A stretch of 64,000 nucleotides of DNA from NCBI RefSeq assembly GCF_029227915.1, contig NC_079876.1, positions 4,900,001 to 4,964,000 of the forward strand, in the 5' to 3' direction. A program made the translations under genes and the position numbers. This document shows positions 12,601-18,574 of the stretch, one piece after another (position 1 is the stretch's first letter; the number at the start of each line of letters is the position of its first letter). The notes below the pieces were generated by a model. It was given only the letters and a program-made list of their open reading frames with translations. It did no database searches and was not told where the DNA came from. The DNA is from Hydractinia symbiolongicarpus. Taxonomy: Eukaryota; Cnidaria; Hydrozoa; Anthoathecata; Hydractiniidae.

Positions 12601-13668
12601 GAAATTCTTGGGTAGTGGCAAATAAGAACTACCTCTAGTTAATTTTAGTTTGTGAAAGTCCACATGCATATGTAGGATTTTATCGATTGTGAATCCGCTG
12701 GCGGGAAGCGCAGGGTTTTCAATCTGCTCGATTATCTTATTACACATCCCATCGAAAACATCAGAAATGTCATCGTGGGCGTGCAGTATCTCCATATAGC
12801 TATTGAAAGCTTTATCGACATGTACACACGGGGCATCGGTCGAGCTGGTGTCCTCCTTTACCCATTTCACCCACAGGGTCGACTGAGTCTTCAGCGACTT
12901 CTTCTGCCTGAGCACGTCCTTCATCAACCTCTTAACGATAGGTTGAACCTGTTTGAGAAAGACCTTGACATTCTTCTTCTTACCTTCTGAATTTATCTTG
13001 AACCTTTTGTATGAACGTACAAACGCTTCTTCAATAGGAGTATAAGGATTTTCCTCTTTCACCTCTTCCTCCTCTTTCACCTCTTCCTCTCCACTGCCCT
13101 TTTTATAAAAACCCATGATCTTATCCTTCATGGTTTTGAAAGCTTTTGTTGTTTTATCCTTAATAGCCTTAGGTACATGATTTATCAACCAGTCTCCCCA
13201 TTCAATCAACTTGCTTTTCACAATAGGTCTGGTTTTAGCAATTTCTTCCTGCTCAAAAATATCCATGTCAGAGCCAGATCTAAATGGTCTAGGTCTAGGT
13301 CTCGGTGCTGGTATGGGTACAGATCCGTCGGATCCTAGAAAACCCCCCAGAGATTTGATTGATGTCGGTGGTACATGTATGGTGGGTCTAGATGTTGGTA
13401 AAGGGATGTAGAGTCTAGGCGGTCCGGTGTATCTAGGTGCCGGTCTCGGTCTCGACACAGGTCTAGGTGCCGGTCTCGGTCTCGGTCTAGGTCTCGACAC
13501 CGGTACGGGTCTCGAGGGTCTCGGCATGGGTACCGGTCTAACCGGTGCTGAAACGGTAGTTGGTCCCAATAATTCAATAATCTCGGCCTTTCTGAGCTTT
13601 GCGTAGCCATGTAGGCCGCGTTCCTTAGCGAGTTTTCTTAATTCAGCAAAGGTATTTCTCGAAGTCAT
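9613..13668 (-). CDS. Protein-primed family B DNA polymerase (Polinton pPolB), E1
   Basis: 1351 aa. It would replicate the element by protein-primed synthesis. Order: SAP-like helix-extension-helix (~5-35); Pro/Arg-rich low-complexity linker (~40-135); charged region; a Cys/His-containing domain (~370-470) beginning at a CFKWA motif and ending near RHYIAVKN; a C2H2-like finger (~488-512); exonuclease motif I YADFEAF (~545); an endonuclease VII/HNH-like Cys-His insert (~632-670); Exo II FHNLSGYD (~688); Exo III YLKTDVLLL (~852); polymerase motif A DANNLYGW (~948); motif B NNSVFGK (~1096); motif C YMDTDS (~1192). All catalytic motifs look intact. The start ATG follows the GGGTTAAAGATTC promoter motif by 24 bases. 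It differs from the E2 copy by scattered substitutions and a C-terminal extension of six residues running into the terminal repeat. Confidence 0.96.
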   Translation of the reverse strand: MTSRNTFAELRKLAKERGLHGYAKLRKAEIIELLGPTTVSAPVRPVPMPRPSRPVPVSRPRPRPRPAPRPVSRPRPAPRYTGPPRLYIPLPTSRPTIHVPPTSIKSLGGFLGSDGSVPIPAPRPRPRPFRSGSDMDIFEQEEIAKTRPIVKSKLIEWGDWLINHVPKAIKDKTTKAFKTMKDKIMGFYKKGSGEEEVKEEEEVKEENPYTPIEEAFVRSYKRFKINSEGKKKNVKVFLKQVQPIVKRLMKDVLRQKKSLKTQSTLWVKWVKEDTSSTDAPCVHVDKAFNSYMEILHAHDDISDVFDGMCNKIIEQIENPALPASGFTIDKILHMHVDFHKLKLTRGSSYLPLPKNFSGKFSVINPKNEDDECFKWAVLAALYHDKIDNHPERISNLKKFEDKCNWDGITFPMALNKIDLFERRNPDIAVHVLTKDDIEGVYMCRKSKHLDRDETVVLFLLCEGDKRHYIAVKNLSGVLSKVNSKHKNKEHYCLNCLSGFPSERKRDEHFEYCKNNDAVNIQLPKEGSTLTFTHGQYQLKAPFIMYADFEAFTKPEEIECGSSTKKVGKHIPTGFCCYSKYAHGEVLDPLKLYRGDDCVPRFVDHVVSEAKRLYNMFPQLGMQDLTDEELDGYENSTNCHICMREFGDDDIKVRDHCHFTGKFRGSAHMECNLRYKVPNYIPVVFHNLSGYDAHLFIKELAKKYGEGGMSVIAENKEKYISFSTDVKVGEYTNKNGEIKDKKIKLRFIDSFRFMSRGLGSLADNLSDDQCKNLRKFFNDEQFNIMRRKGVYPYEYVDSFDRFNETRLPSKDDFYSKLNMNGISDADYAHAQKVWKDMKVENMGVYHDIYLKTDVLLLSDVFETFRETCLKNHKLDPAHFYTAPGLAWQACLKKTDVKLDLLSDMDMLLFVEMGIRGGLCQAVHRHAKANNPYMGDMYNTSEDTTYLQYLDANNLYGWAMIQKMPTGGFEWDGSGKFTPELISELAVENGEKGYMLEVDVRYPHNLHDTHNDLPFMPERKVINGVEKLTPCLSDKRNYVIHIRALAQALNHGLVLDKVHRVLRFDQSAWLKPYIDFNTQLRTESKNDFEKDFFKLMNNSVFGKTMENQRRQKDIRLATNQKNYEKMVMKPNFRGAIHFSETLMGIEMSKIKIKMNKPIYLGPTILHLSKMVMYEFHHDYMRPKYGDDVKLCYMDTDSFVYHIKTDDFYKDIANDVPARFDTSGYDKEDGRPLPLGLNKKIIGLMKDELGGKVMTEFIALRAKTYAYKQLCGMEGKRCKGVKKCVVRETIGFADYKRCLFEGENIYRTQMTFRSIKHDVHTVKTNKLALNADDDKRIILEDGITTLARGHYRHT

Positions 13669-13985
13669 GCTTGCGTATGATATACGAATGCAGAATCTTT
13701 AACCCTTTTTTAAAAAAAAAATCGTAAACCGTGTTGGAGGGTCATGAGTGTCCTAGTTTGTGGTTGCCACACCGTGCTAAAATTGTAGTAAAACACGCTA
13801 AAACACACAGAGTACCGATCCACCGTGTTTGGGTGGTATCCATCGACACCGCGGGATTTTTGTTACCCGCCCGAGTAACAAAGGCCGGGAATTCGCGGAG
13901 ATATCCATGGTGTGCGAATCGCCAACCTCAAATACGATCTATAAAATCGGGTTAAAGATTCCTATATCGTATATCATATCCAACC
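13669..13985. promoter_or_regulatory. Divergent promoter region between pPolB and RING genes, E1
   Basis: A 317-bp non-coding gap between divergent genes. It holds GGGTTAAAGATTC on the minus strand at 13693-13705 (pPolB) and on the plus strand at 13949-13961 (RING). Each copy ends 24 bases from its ATG and is followed by a TATATCGTATATCATA-like stretch. A TATA-like ctataaaa lies at 13939-13946. A perfect 8-bp hairpin lies at 13859-13882. No coding potential is seen. Confidence 0.7.
13859..13882. other. Intergenic hairpin TTTGTTAC/GTAACAAA
   Basis: Perfect 8-bp inverted repeat with an 8-base CG-rich loop (ccgcccga). It is one of a family of near-identical palindromes at gene boundaries in both Polintons. 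This copy is the exception in lying between divergent genes. Confidence 0.7.
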
Positions 13986-14648
13986 ATGTCTTCACCAATC
14001 GTACGCGCCCTCACCTACAGTAGAGAATATATTGATGACTTTTATCTTTTCACGGTCCCTGATTTAAGAGCCAGAGCGAGGTACCTTGGCCTACATGGAT
14101 ACTCGCGGCTTAGAAGGGCTGAGCTTATCCGATTATTATTATCAATAGATCAATCGCATTATAATGAGCTCGGACCCGCCAGACCACCCCCATTTCAACA
14201 ACCGGCACCTGGTTCGGTACGCGCCCTCACCTACAGCAGAGAATATATTGATGACTTTAGTCTTTTCACAGTCCGTGATTTACGAAACCGAGCGGGTTTC
14301 CTCGGCGCATCTAGATACTCGCATCTAAGAAGGGCTGAGCTTATCCAATTATTATTATTAATAGATCAATCGCATTATCCCGGATCCGCCAGACCACTCT
14401 CATTTCAACAACCGGCACCTGGTTCGGTACCAGCACAGCTTGACATTGATGAAGATGAGGACGACGATGACATCGATGAAGACGATAGATGTATCATTTG
14501 TCTTTCTAAACGAAAGACCGCTACCATTGTTCATGGTGGAGCGGGACATTTTTGCTGCTGTCTATCATGCGCATCTATATTGGAGAATAGGAGGGATAAA
14601 TGTCCCATATGTCGGGCACCAATAGATCTTGTCATTAGACAATATTAA
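13986..14648 (+). CDS. SAP-repeat RING-finger protein (MDM2-type RING), E1 copy 1
   Basis: 220 aa. Two SAP-like repeats (~20-52 and ~91-124), each preceded by the same YSREYIDDF motif, then an acidic Asp/Glu tract (~152-167) and a C-terminal RING. The RING ligands are C169, C172, H183, H188, C192, C195, C206 and C209. This C2H2C4 pattern and every spacing equal the MDM2/MDMX class. The chain ends 11 residues after the last ligand with an IRQY tail. The expected role is an E3 ubiquitin ligase, with the SAP repeats perhaps binding DNA or chromatin (inference). The start is the ATG directly downstream of the promoter motif. It is convergent with the SAP gene, with a hairpin between them. A paralogue lies inverted at 16207-16929. 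Confidence 0.85.
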   Translation: MSSPIVRALTYSREYIDDFYLFTVPDLRARARYLGLHGYSRLRRAELIRLLLSIDQSHYNELGPARPPPFQQPAPGSVRALTYSREYIDDFSLFTVRDLRNRAGFLGASRYSHLRRAELIQLLLLIDQSHYPGSARPLSFQQPAPGSVPAQLDIDEDEDDDDIDEDDRCIICLSKRKTATIVHGGAGHFCCCLSCASILENRRDKCPICRAPIDLVIRQY

Positions 14649-14664
14649 ACACGAATTCCCGATA

Positions 14665-14688
14665 TTTGTTACCCGCTCGAGTAACAAA
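14665..14688. terminator. Hairpin between convergent RING and SAP genes, E1
   Basis: TTTGTTAC (14665-14672) and GTAACAAA (14681-14688) with an 8-base loop, 17 bp after the RING stop and 12 bp from the SAP gene's stop. Position and symmetry suit a two-way transcript-end signal (inference). Confidence 0.6.
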
Positions 14689-14699
14689 AAAATACCCAA

Positions 14700-14969
14700 T
14701 CACTTGGATCTTTTGTCGTTATAACGTTTTTGAGCTTTTAGATATGCCTCCCTGTTTTTCGTCCTCCACCTTGAATAGTATCCGTACCGTTGCCGTTTGG
14801 TATCCGGATCGATGGTGTAGGATGGGTCGAGATCATTCTTCTCAATCACCTCAATCAGCTTGGCCTTTCTCATACCCACGATATACTTAATTCCGCGGGA
14901 TTTAGCAACCTCTTGCAACTCTCGCAGTTTCATCAATTTGTAGTCTGGTGTGGTATTCATGTCCGACAT
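14700..14969 (-). CDS. Small SAP-domain protein, E1 copy 1
   Basis: 89 aa. The SAP-like motif at about residues 12-45 (KLRELQEVAKSRG followed by RKAKLIEVIE) is a DNA-binding helix-extension-helix fold. A basic, aromatic C-terminus (~58-89, Arg/Lys/Tyr rich) is consistent with a nucleic-acid-binding or condensing protein. The start (MSDMNTT) is the ATG conserved in all three copies in the window. Upstream is a conserved GTACGATAAAAG...CTTAAAGTTTTTA block shared with copy 2. It forms a direct repeat with 17076-17345. The homologous E2 gene is a mosaic of the two E1 copies. Function unproven. Confidence 0.8.
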   Translation of the reverse strand: MSDMNTTPDYKLMKLRELQEVAKSRGIKYIVGMRKAKLIEVIEKNDLDPSYTIDPDTKRQRYGYYSRWRTKNREAYLKAQKRYNDKRSK

Positions 14970-15064
14970 ATACGCATATACATATACATATAAAAACTTT
15001 AAGCCCTTTTATCGTACAACATCATAACAAAAAGGAGATAAATAAAGGTGTGCATAAATAAAAC

Positions 15065-16048
15065 ATGTCAAACTCTAAACTTCAAGAGACTTACTATCAA
15101 CCTCAAAATTTATGGAAAGGACAAAAGGCTGCTCAGAATTTAAGAGGATTCGGTTTCAAGCCAAAGGAGATTAAGAAGTGGCTATCAAAACAAGCATTTT
15201 GGCAAGTACATTTACCTGCTCCAAAACATGTTGAAAGACCACATTATGAAGTTACCACCCCTAAGGATTTACATCAATTCGATTTATTGTACATGCCCAG
15301 TGACATACTGTATGGTAATAAATATAAGTACATTTTGTCGGGAATCGATGCTGCTTCCAGATACAAAGTAGCCAGACCTTTGAGGACTAAGAAAGCCAAA
15401 GAGGTTGCCGCTATGATTGAAGACATCTACAAGGCAGGACCATTAACTTATCCGAAAACTTTCCAATGTGATAACGGTTCAGAATTCAAAGCAGATGTGA
15501 CAAAGCTGTTGGAGAAGCATAAGGTTGAAATTAAAAGGGCGACTACAAAATATAAGCATACGCACACAGCTTTTGTTGAGGCGTTGAACAAGATACTTGC
15601 GGAAAATTTATTCAAAATACAAGATGCTCAAGAACTGAATGATTCGGAAAAGGTATCATCTACATGGGTTAAGCATCTGTATAAACTGATTGATAGGCTA
15701 AACGATACAAAGACGCAGATGATTGATATGAAGCCAAAAGATGCTATTATAATGAAAGAGGTGCCTCTTGTTAATCAAGAGAGCTATCCACCTGAAGTAG
15801 AATTACCTAAGGATGGCCTGTATAGATATCTACTACAACCTGGTGAAGAGCATGATGATGGGCGGAGACGGGCAACCGATAGAATATGGTCGAAAAACAC
15901 ATATAGATTGCGTGAGGTAATAGCGCAACCTGGTAACCGTGTAATGTACTATGTTCAAGACGGACCCGGACGGGCTTTTGTAAAAGAGGAATTGATGTTA
16001 ATACCTGAAGATACAGATTTACCTCCTGATTATGTGCAAGGTTGGTGA
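15065..16048 (+). CDS. Polinton DDE integrase (rve family)
   Basis: 327 aa retrovirus-like integrase that would join element ends to target DNA and produce the 6-bp duplication. The catalytic triad is D73 (QFDLLYM), D136 (QCDNGSEF) and E172 (FVEALNK), so D-62-D-35-E. The core runs over ~65-180. The N-terminus (~15-50, ending in the WLSKQAFWQVHLP motif) is typical of Polinton integrases. A C-terminal SH3/chromo-like segment (~275-320, ending in a FVKEELMLIP motif) follows. It lies between the SAP and RING paralogues and ends before an ATCTTTACC/GGTAAAGAT hairpin. There is no homologue in E2. The gene is intact, so E1 could in principle mobilise itself and supply integrase in trans (inference). 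Confidence 0.95.
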   Translation: MSNSKLQETYYQPQNLWKGQKAAQNLRGFGFKPKEIKKWLSKQAFWQVHLPAPKHVERPHYEVTTPKDLHQFDLLYMPSDILYGNKYKYILSGIDAASRYKVARPLRTKKAKEVAAMIEDIYKAGPLTYPKTFQCDNGSEFKADVTKLLEKHKVEIKRATTKYKHTHTAFVEALNKILAENLFKIQDAQELNDSEKVSSTWVKHLYKLIDRLNDTKTQMIDMKPKDAIIMKEVPLVNQESYPPEVELPKDGLYRYLLQPGEEHDDGRRRATDRIWSKNTYRLREVIAQPGNRVMYYVQDGPGRAFVKEELMLIPEDTDLPPDYVQGW

Positions 16049-16061
16049 AAAAGGGGACGAT

Positions 16062-16086
16062 ATCTTTACCTGTTTCTGGTAAAGAT
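16062..16086 (+). terminator. Hairpin ATCTTTACC/GGTAAAGAT after integrase
   Basis: Perfect 9-bp stem with loop tgtttct, 14 bases after the integrase stop. The same hairpin, with loop ttgtttctg, occurs at 26186-26210 (after the last E1 gene) and at 63789-63813 in E2. Likely a transcript 3'-end signal (inference). Confidence 0.65.
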
Positions 16087-16166
16087 GATGCCGGGGATCG
16101 CGCAGGGTGGTCGGTAGATAGGGCCGCTATGACTTAGTCTTGGGTATCCATCGACACCTCGGGATT

Positions 16167-16190
16167 TTTGTTACTCAGGCGGGTAACAAA
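16167..16190. terminator. Hairpin between convergent integrase and RING copy 2
   Basis: TTTGTTAC (16167-16174) and GTAACAAA (16183-16190). The loop (tcaggcgg) is close to the reverse complement of the loop at 13859-13882, so the hairpin sits inverted, matching the inverted orientation of RING copy 2. It lies 17 bp from that gene's stop codon. Confidence 0.6.
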
Positions 16191-16206
16191 GGCCGGGAAT
16201 TCGCGT

Positions 16207-16929
16207 TCAATATTGTCTAATGACAAAATCTATTGGCGCTCGACACACGGGACAATTATCTTCCCCCTTTTCCAATTTATATGCGCACGATAAACAGCAG
16301 CAGCAATGTCCCGTTCTACCATGAACAAAGGTTGCGCTCTTTCTTTTAGAAAGACAAATTATGCATTTGTCCTCGTCCTCTAGGTCATCATCGTCATCAC
16401 TAAAAAAATCACGATCAATCAGCGCTCTTGTCCTCGTCGTCCTCTTCTCATCGTCGTACTCCTCTTCCTCTTCTTCCTCCTCTTCCTCCTCATCGTCGTA
16501 CTCCTCTTCCTCTTCCTCCTCTTCCTCCTCTTCCTCCTCTTCCTCCACATCGTCGTACTCCTCGACATCATCTATGTCCATATATGTCCATATTTCATAC
16601 GGACCCGTGGCGACTGCATAGACGCGCGCTTCTATTATGGGAGTTCCATAGTATCCGAGTCCGACTCCTCCGGTGCGTAAGACACTTCGAGCTTTTACGT
16701 GTTCTATAATATCATCATAGGATTCATGATCAGAGTCCGGACCAATCCCCTCAAAGTCATCATATTGTAGTTCCAATATTTCGACCATGTTCAGTAATTC
16801 TTCGCAACAAGATCTGCTGGATGCGGAATTCAGGCATGGGTCTATTGTGCGGCCGAAATATTCGTCCGCCCAGGAGCCGAATCTTTCGGAGAACTGTCGG
16901 TTTTCGTCAACTGTAAATCTCGAAGTCAT
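16207..16929 (-). CDS. Acidic RING-finger protein (MDM2-type RING), E1 copy 2
   Basis: 240 aa from the ATG at 16929. The longer open frame upstream is promoter sequence shared with RING copy 1, so the internal MTSRF start is preferred. The N-terminal half has no recognised domain and lacks the SAP repeats of copy 1. A long Glu/Asp tract (~120-160) is encoded by a CTC/CTT-type repeat at about 16450-16570. The C-terminal RING has ligands C189, C192, H203, H208, C212, C215, C226 and C229, with MDM2-like spacing, and ends IRQY. It is a probable E3 ubiquitin ligase (inference). Its first residues (MTSR) and promoter resemble those of pPolB and RING copy 1, so the gene may have arisen by inverted duplication with replacement of the N-terminal part. 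Confidence 0.82.
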   Translation of the reverse strand: MTSRFTVDENRQFSERFGSWADEYFGRTIDPCLNSASSRSCCEELLNMVEILELQYDDFEGIGPDSDHESYDDIIEHVKARSVLRTGGVGLGYYGTPIIEARVYAVATGPYEIWTYMDIDDVEEYDDVEEEEEEEEEEEEEEEYDDEEEEEEEEEEEYDDEKRTTRTRALIDRDFFSDDDDDLEDEDKCIICLSKRKSATFVHGRTGHCCCCLSCAYKLEKGEDNCPVCRAPIDFVIRQY

Positions 16930-16990
16930 GGTTGGATATGATATGATATGATATACGATATAGGAATCTTTAACCCAATTTTTATAGATC
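16930..16990 (-). promoter_or_regulatory. Promoter of RING copy 2, E1
   Basis: Carries GGGTTAAAGATTC (minus strand, 16964-16976), a TATA-like tataaaaa just upstream, and a TATATCGTATATCATATC run before the ATG. It is near-identical to the RING copy 1 promoter and shares the 13-mer with pPolB. Confidence 0.65.
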
Positions 16991-17040
16991 GTATTTGAGG
17001 TTAGCGATCCGCACGCCATGGATATCTCCACCCACCGATA

Positions 17041-17064
17041 TTTGTTACCCGTCCGAGTAACAAA
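17041..17064. terminator. Hairpin downstream of SAP copy 2, E1
   Basis: TTTGTTAC (17041-17048) and GTAACAAA (17057-17064) with loop ccgtccga, 12 bp beyond the SAP copy 2 stop. It separates that gene from the RING copy 2 promoter. Confidence 0.6.
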
Positions 17065-17075
17065 AATGCGCACAA

Positions 17076-17345
17076 TCACTTAGATCTCTTGTCGTTATAA
17101 CGTTTTTGACATTTCAGGTACGCCTCCCTGTTTTTCTCCCTCCAGCCGGTGCAGTATCCATACCATTCCCGCTTGGTATCCAGATCAATGGTGTATGTCG
17201 GATCCAGATCATTCTTCTCAATCACCTCAATCAGCCTGACCTTTTTCATCGCGCAAATATACTTCACCCCACGAGCTTTGGCAATCTCTCGCAACTCTCG
17301 CAGTTTCATCAATTTATAGTCTGGTGTGGTATTCATGTCCGACAT
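17076..17345 (-). CDS. Small SAP-domain protein, E1 copy 2
   Basis: 89 aa, paralogue of 14700-14969 in the same orientation. It has the SAP-like motif (KLRELREIAKARG and following, ~12-45) and the basic aromatic tail. The start at MSDMNTT is chosen because all copies share it and the same length; the 13 codons of open frame upstream are not conserved in copy 1. Probable DNA-binding protein of unknown role. Together with copy 1 it provides the direct repeat through which integrase appears to have been lost in E2. Confidence 0.8.
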   Translation of the reverse strand: MSDMNTTPDYKLMKLRELREIAKARGVKYICAMKKVRLIEVIEKNDLDPTYTIDLDTKREWYGYCTGWREKNREAYLKCQKRYNDKRSK

Positions 17346-17432
17346 ATTATGGCATATACATGTACGGCTAAAAACTTTAAGCACTTTTATCGTACCACAC
17401 GAAATATGCGAGCGGTGTACATGCGCACATCA

Positions 17433-18020
17433 CTAACCTTGATTTACGGTCCTTCTGAGGCTTTGAACCTCGTCCATTAGACTTTTTTCAAACTGGCTGC
17501 GAGTTTCGCTCTCCATCTTTCTGTCGGTTTTCGTCATCTTGTCCAGAGCTTCGTAGTATATACCGCTCAGGGTTTGAAATTCAATGTGACTAATGTCGTC
17601 ATTATTCAGAGCCCGCGAGACGGAGTTTTCAAACACGGCGATGGCGGACGTCGCAACATCATATAATTTCATGACCTTGTCAAGTTTGCTCCGATATCTT
17701 TTAATCAGAGCCATGACGGAGCCCGTGAAAAGGGTTCCGGACAGTGCTACGGCTCCCAATCCTACCGAAGCGGGGATTCCGATGAGCGTAGCACCGGTTA
17801 CCACCGAACCTATGCCCGAAGCGACGGTTAGGGCCGTGGCGCTGGCATTTAAAAGCACCAGTCTGTGTAGCGTCTTGTTATATTTCTCATATTTTGTATT
17901 GAACTTATCACGTAATTTTCTAAGCTCCCCAAGTTGAGAGTTCACGGTATTAGTATTAAACTTGTCCTGCTCGCTCGAATACTCGGGAGCCGTGGGTAGC
18001 TTCGGATAAATCTCTGCCAT
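17433..18020 (-). CDS. Polinton membrane-associated protein, paralogue pair member A, E1
   Basis: 195 aa. A polar N-terminus holds the SQLGELRKLRDKF motif (~29-41). A long hydrophobic Gly/Ala-rich stretch (~52-107), enough for one or two membrane segments, is followed by a helical tail with a YRSKLDKVMKLYDVATSAI motif (~108-126). No signal peptide is seen. Its neighbour at 18048-18533 shares the same architecture and the SQLxELxKLRxKF and AIxVF motifs, so the two are tandem paralogues. They lie near virion genes, so a capsid or membrane-penetration role is possible but unproven. Confidence 0.72.
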   Translation of the reverse strand: MAEIYPKLPTAPEYSSEQDKFNTNTVNSQLGELRKLRDKFNTKYEKYNKTLHRLVLLNASATALTVASGIGSVVTGATLIGIPASVGLGAVALSGTLFTGSVMALIKRYRSKLDKVMKLYDVATSAIAVFENSVSRALNNDDISHIEFQTLSGIYYEALDKMTKTDRKMESETRSQFEKSLMDEVQSLRRTVNQG

Positions 18021-18047
18021 TGTGTGGTTACTACAAAGAAAAAAACT

Positions 18048-18533
18048 TTACTCTAAATAACCTATATCCAGTTTATCCAGATCCTTGAGAGTTCTATGAT
18101 ACGTATCACACAAATTCTCAAAATCGGCTCTACAGATCCGAGTGTGCCAGAGTAGCGTTTTATCGAAAACATCGATGGCATTTTGTACAACGCGATATGC
18201 GGCTCTTAATTTGATAAGTTTCTCCCGATATGTCCTAACATATTGGGCGGTAACCGCATAGGAAGCCGAGCCCAATAGACACATACCCGAATTCCACATG
18301 TAATTTCCATGGGTACCGCCCAAATTTCTAATAATGGTCACCGCGGTCGCTATCGAGCCGGTAATTGCTGCGGTTCCGGATAATCCCTCCAGAATCGACC
18401 ATATGATCAGAGATCCTCCGTGTTCGTGTGTCCTGTCTTGGAACTTGCCTCGTAATTTCACCAGCTCCTCAAGTTGGGAATTGGATATATCCGTTTTAAA
18501 AGTTTCTTCTCTGGTACTAGAACTCTCTGCCAT
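18048..18533 (-). CDS. Polinton membrane-associated protein, paralogue pair member B, E1
   Basis: 161 aa from the ATG at 18533, chosen because only 41 bp separate it from the divergent gene at 18575 and because member A also begins MAE. It shares the SQLEELVKLRGKF motif (~19-31), a hydrophobic central part (~42-95) and the YREKLIKLRAAYRVVQNAI helix with member A. Further upstream in-frame ATGs would overlap the divergent coding sequence. Function unknown; membrane association inferred from hydrophobicity. Confidence 0.7.
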   Translation of the reverse strand: MAESSSTREETFKTDISNSQLEELVKLRGKFQDRTHEHGGSLIIWSILEGLSGTAAITGSIATAVTIIRNLGGTHGNYMWNSGMCLLGSASYAVTAQYVRTYREKLIKLRAAYRVVQNAIDVFDKTLLWHTRICRADFENLCDTYHRTLKDLDKLDIGYLE

Positions 18534-18574
18534 TTCTATTATATTAGGAAAAAAACTATCCTTTAAATAAAATA
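18534..18574. promoter_or_regulatory. Compact divergent promoter (41 bp), E1
   Basis: Separates divergent starts at 18533 (-) and 18575 (+). It contains attatattag and tttaaataaa. The other divergent spacer (24356-24393) has the same two elements in the same order, suggesting a common bidirectional promoter for virion-type genes. Confidence 0.55.

Noticed and set aside
15065-16048. Integrase as part of a retrovirus or LTR element
   Set aside because: No reverse transcriptase, gag or LTRs; it lies inside Polinton termini, and its D-D-35-E core and neighbours are those of Polintons.
16361-16709. Ser- or Pro-rich plus-strand frames
   Set aside because: Translation of the CTC/CTT repeat opposite the acidic Glu tract of RING copy 2; low-complexity artefact.
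16930-17079. Longer start for RING copy 2 (upstream ATG at 17079)
   Set aside because: The extra 50 codons are the promoter shared with RING copy 1, including the GGGTTAAAGATTC motif; the internal ATG is preferred.
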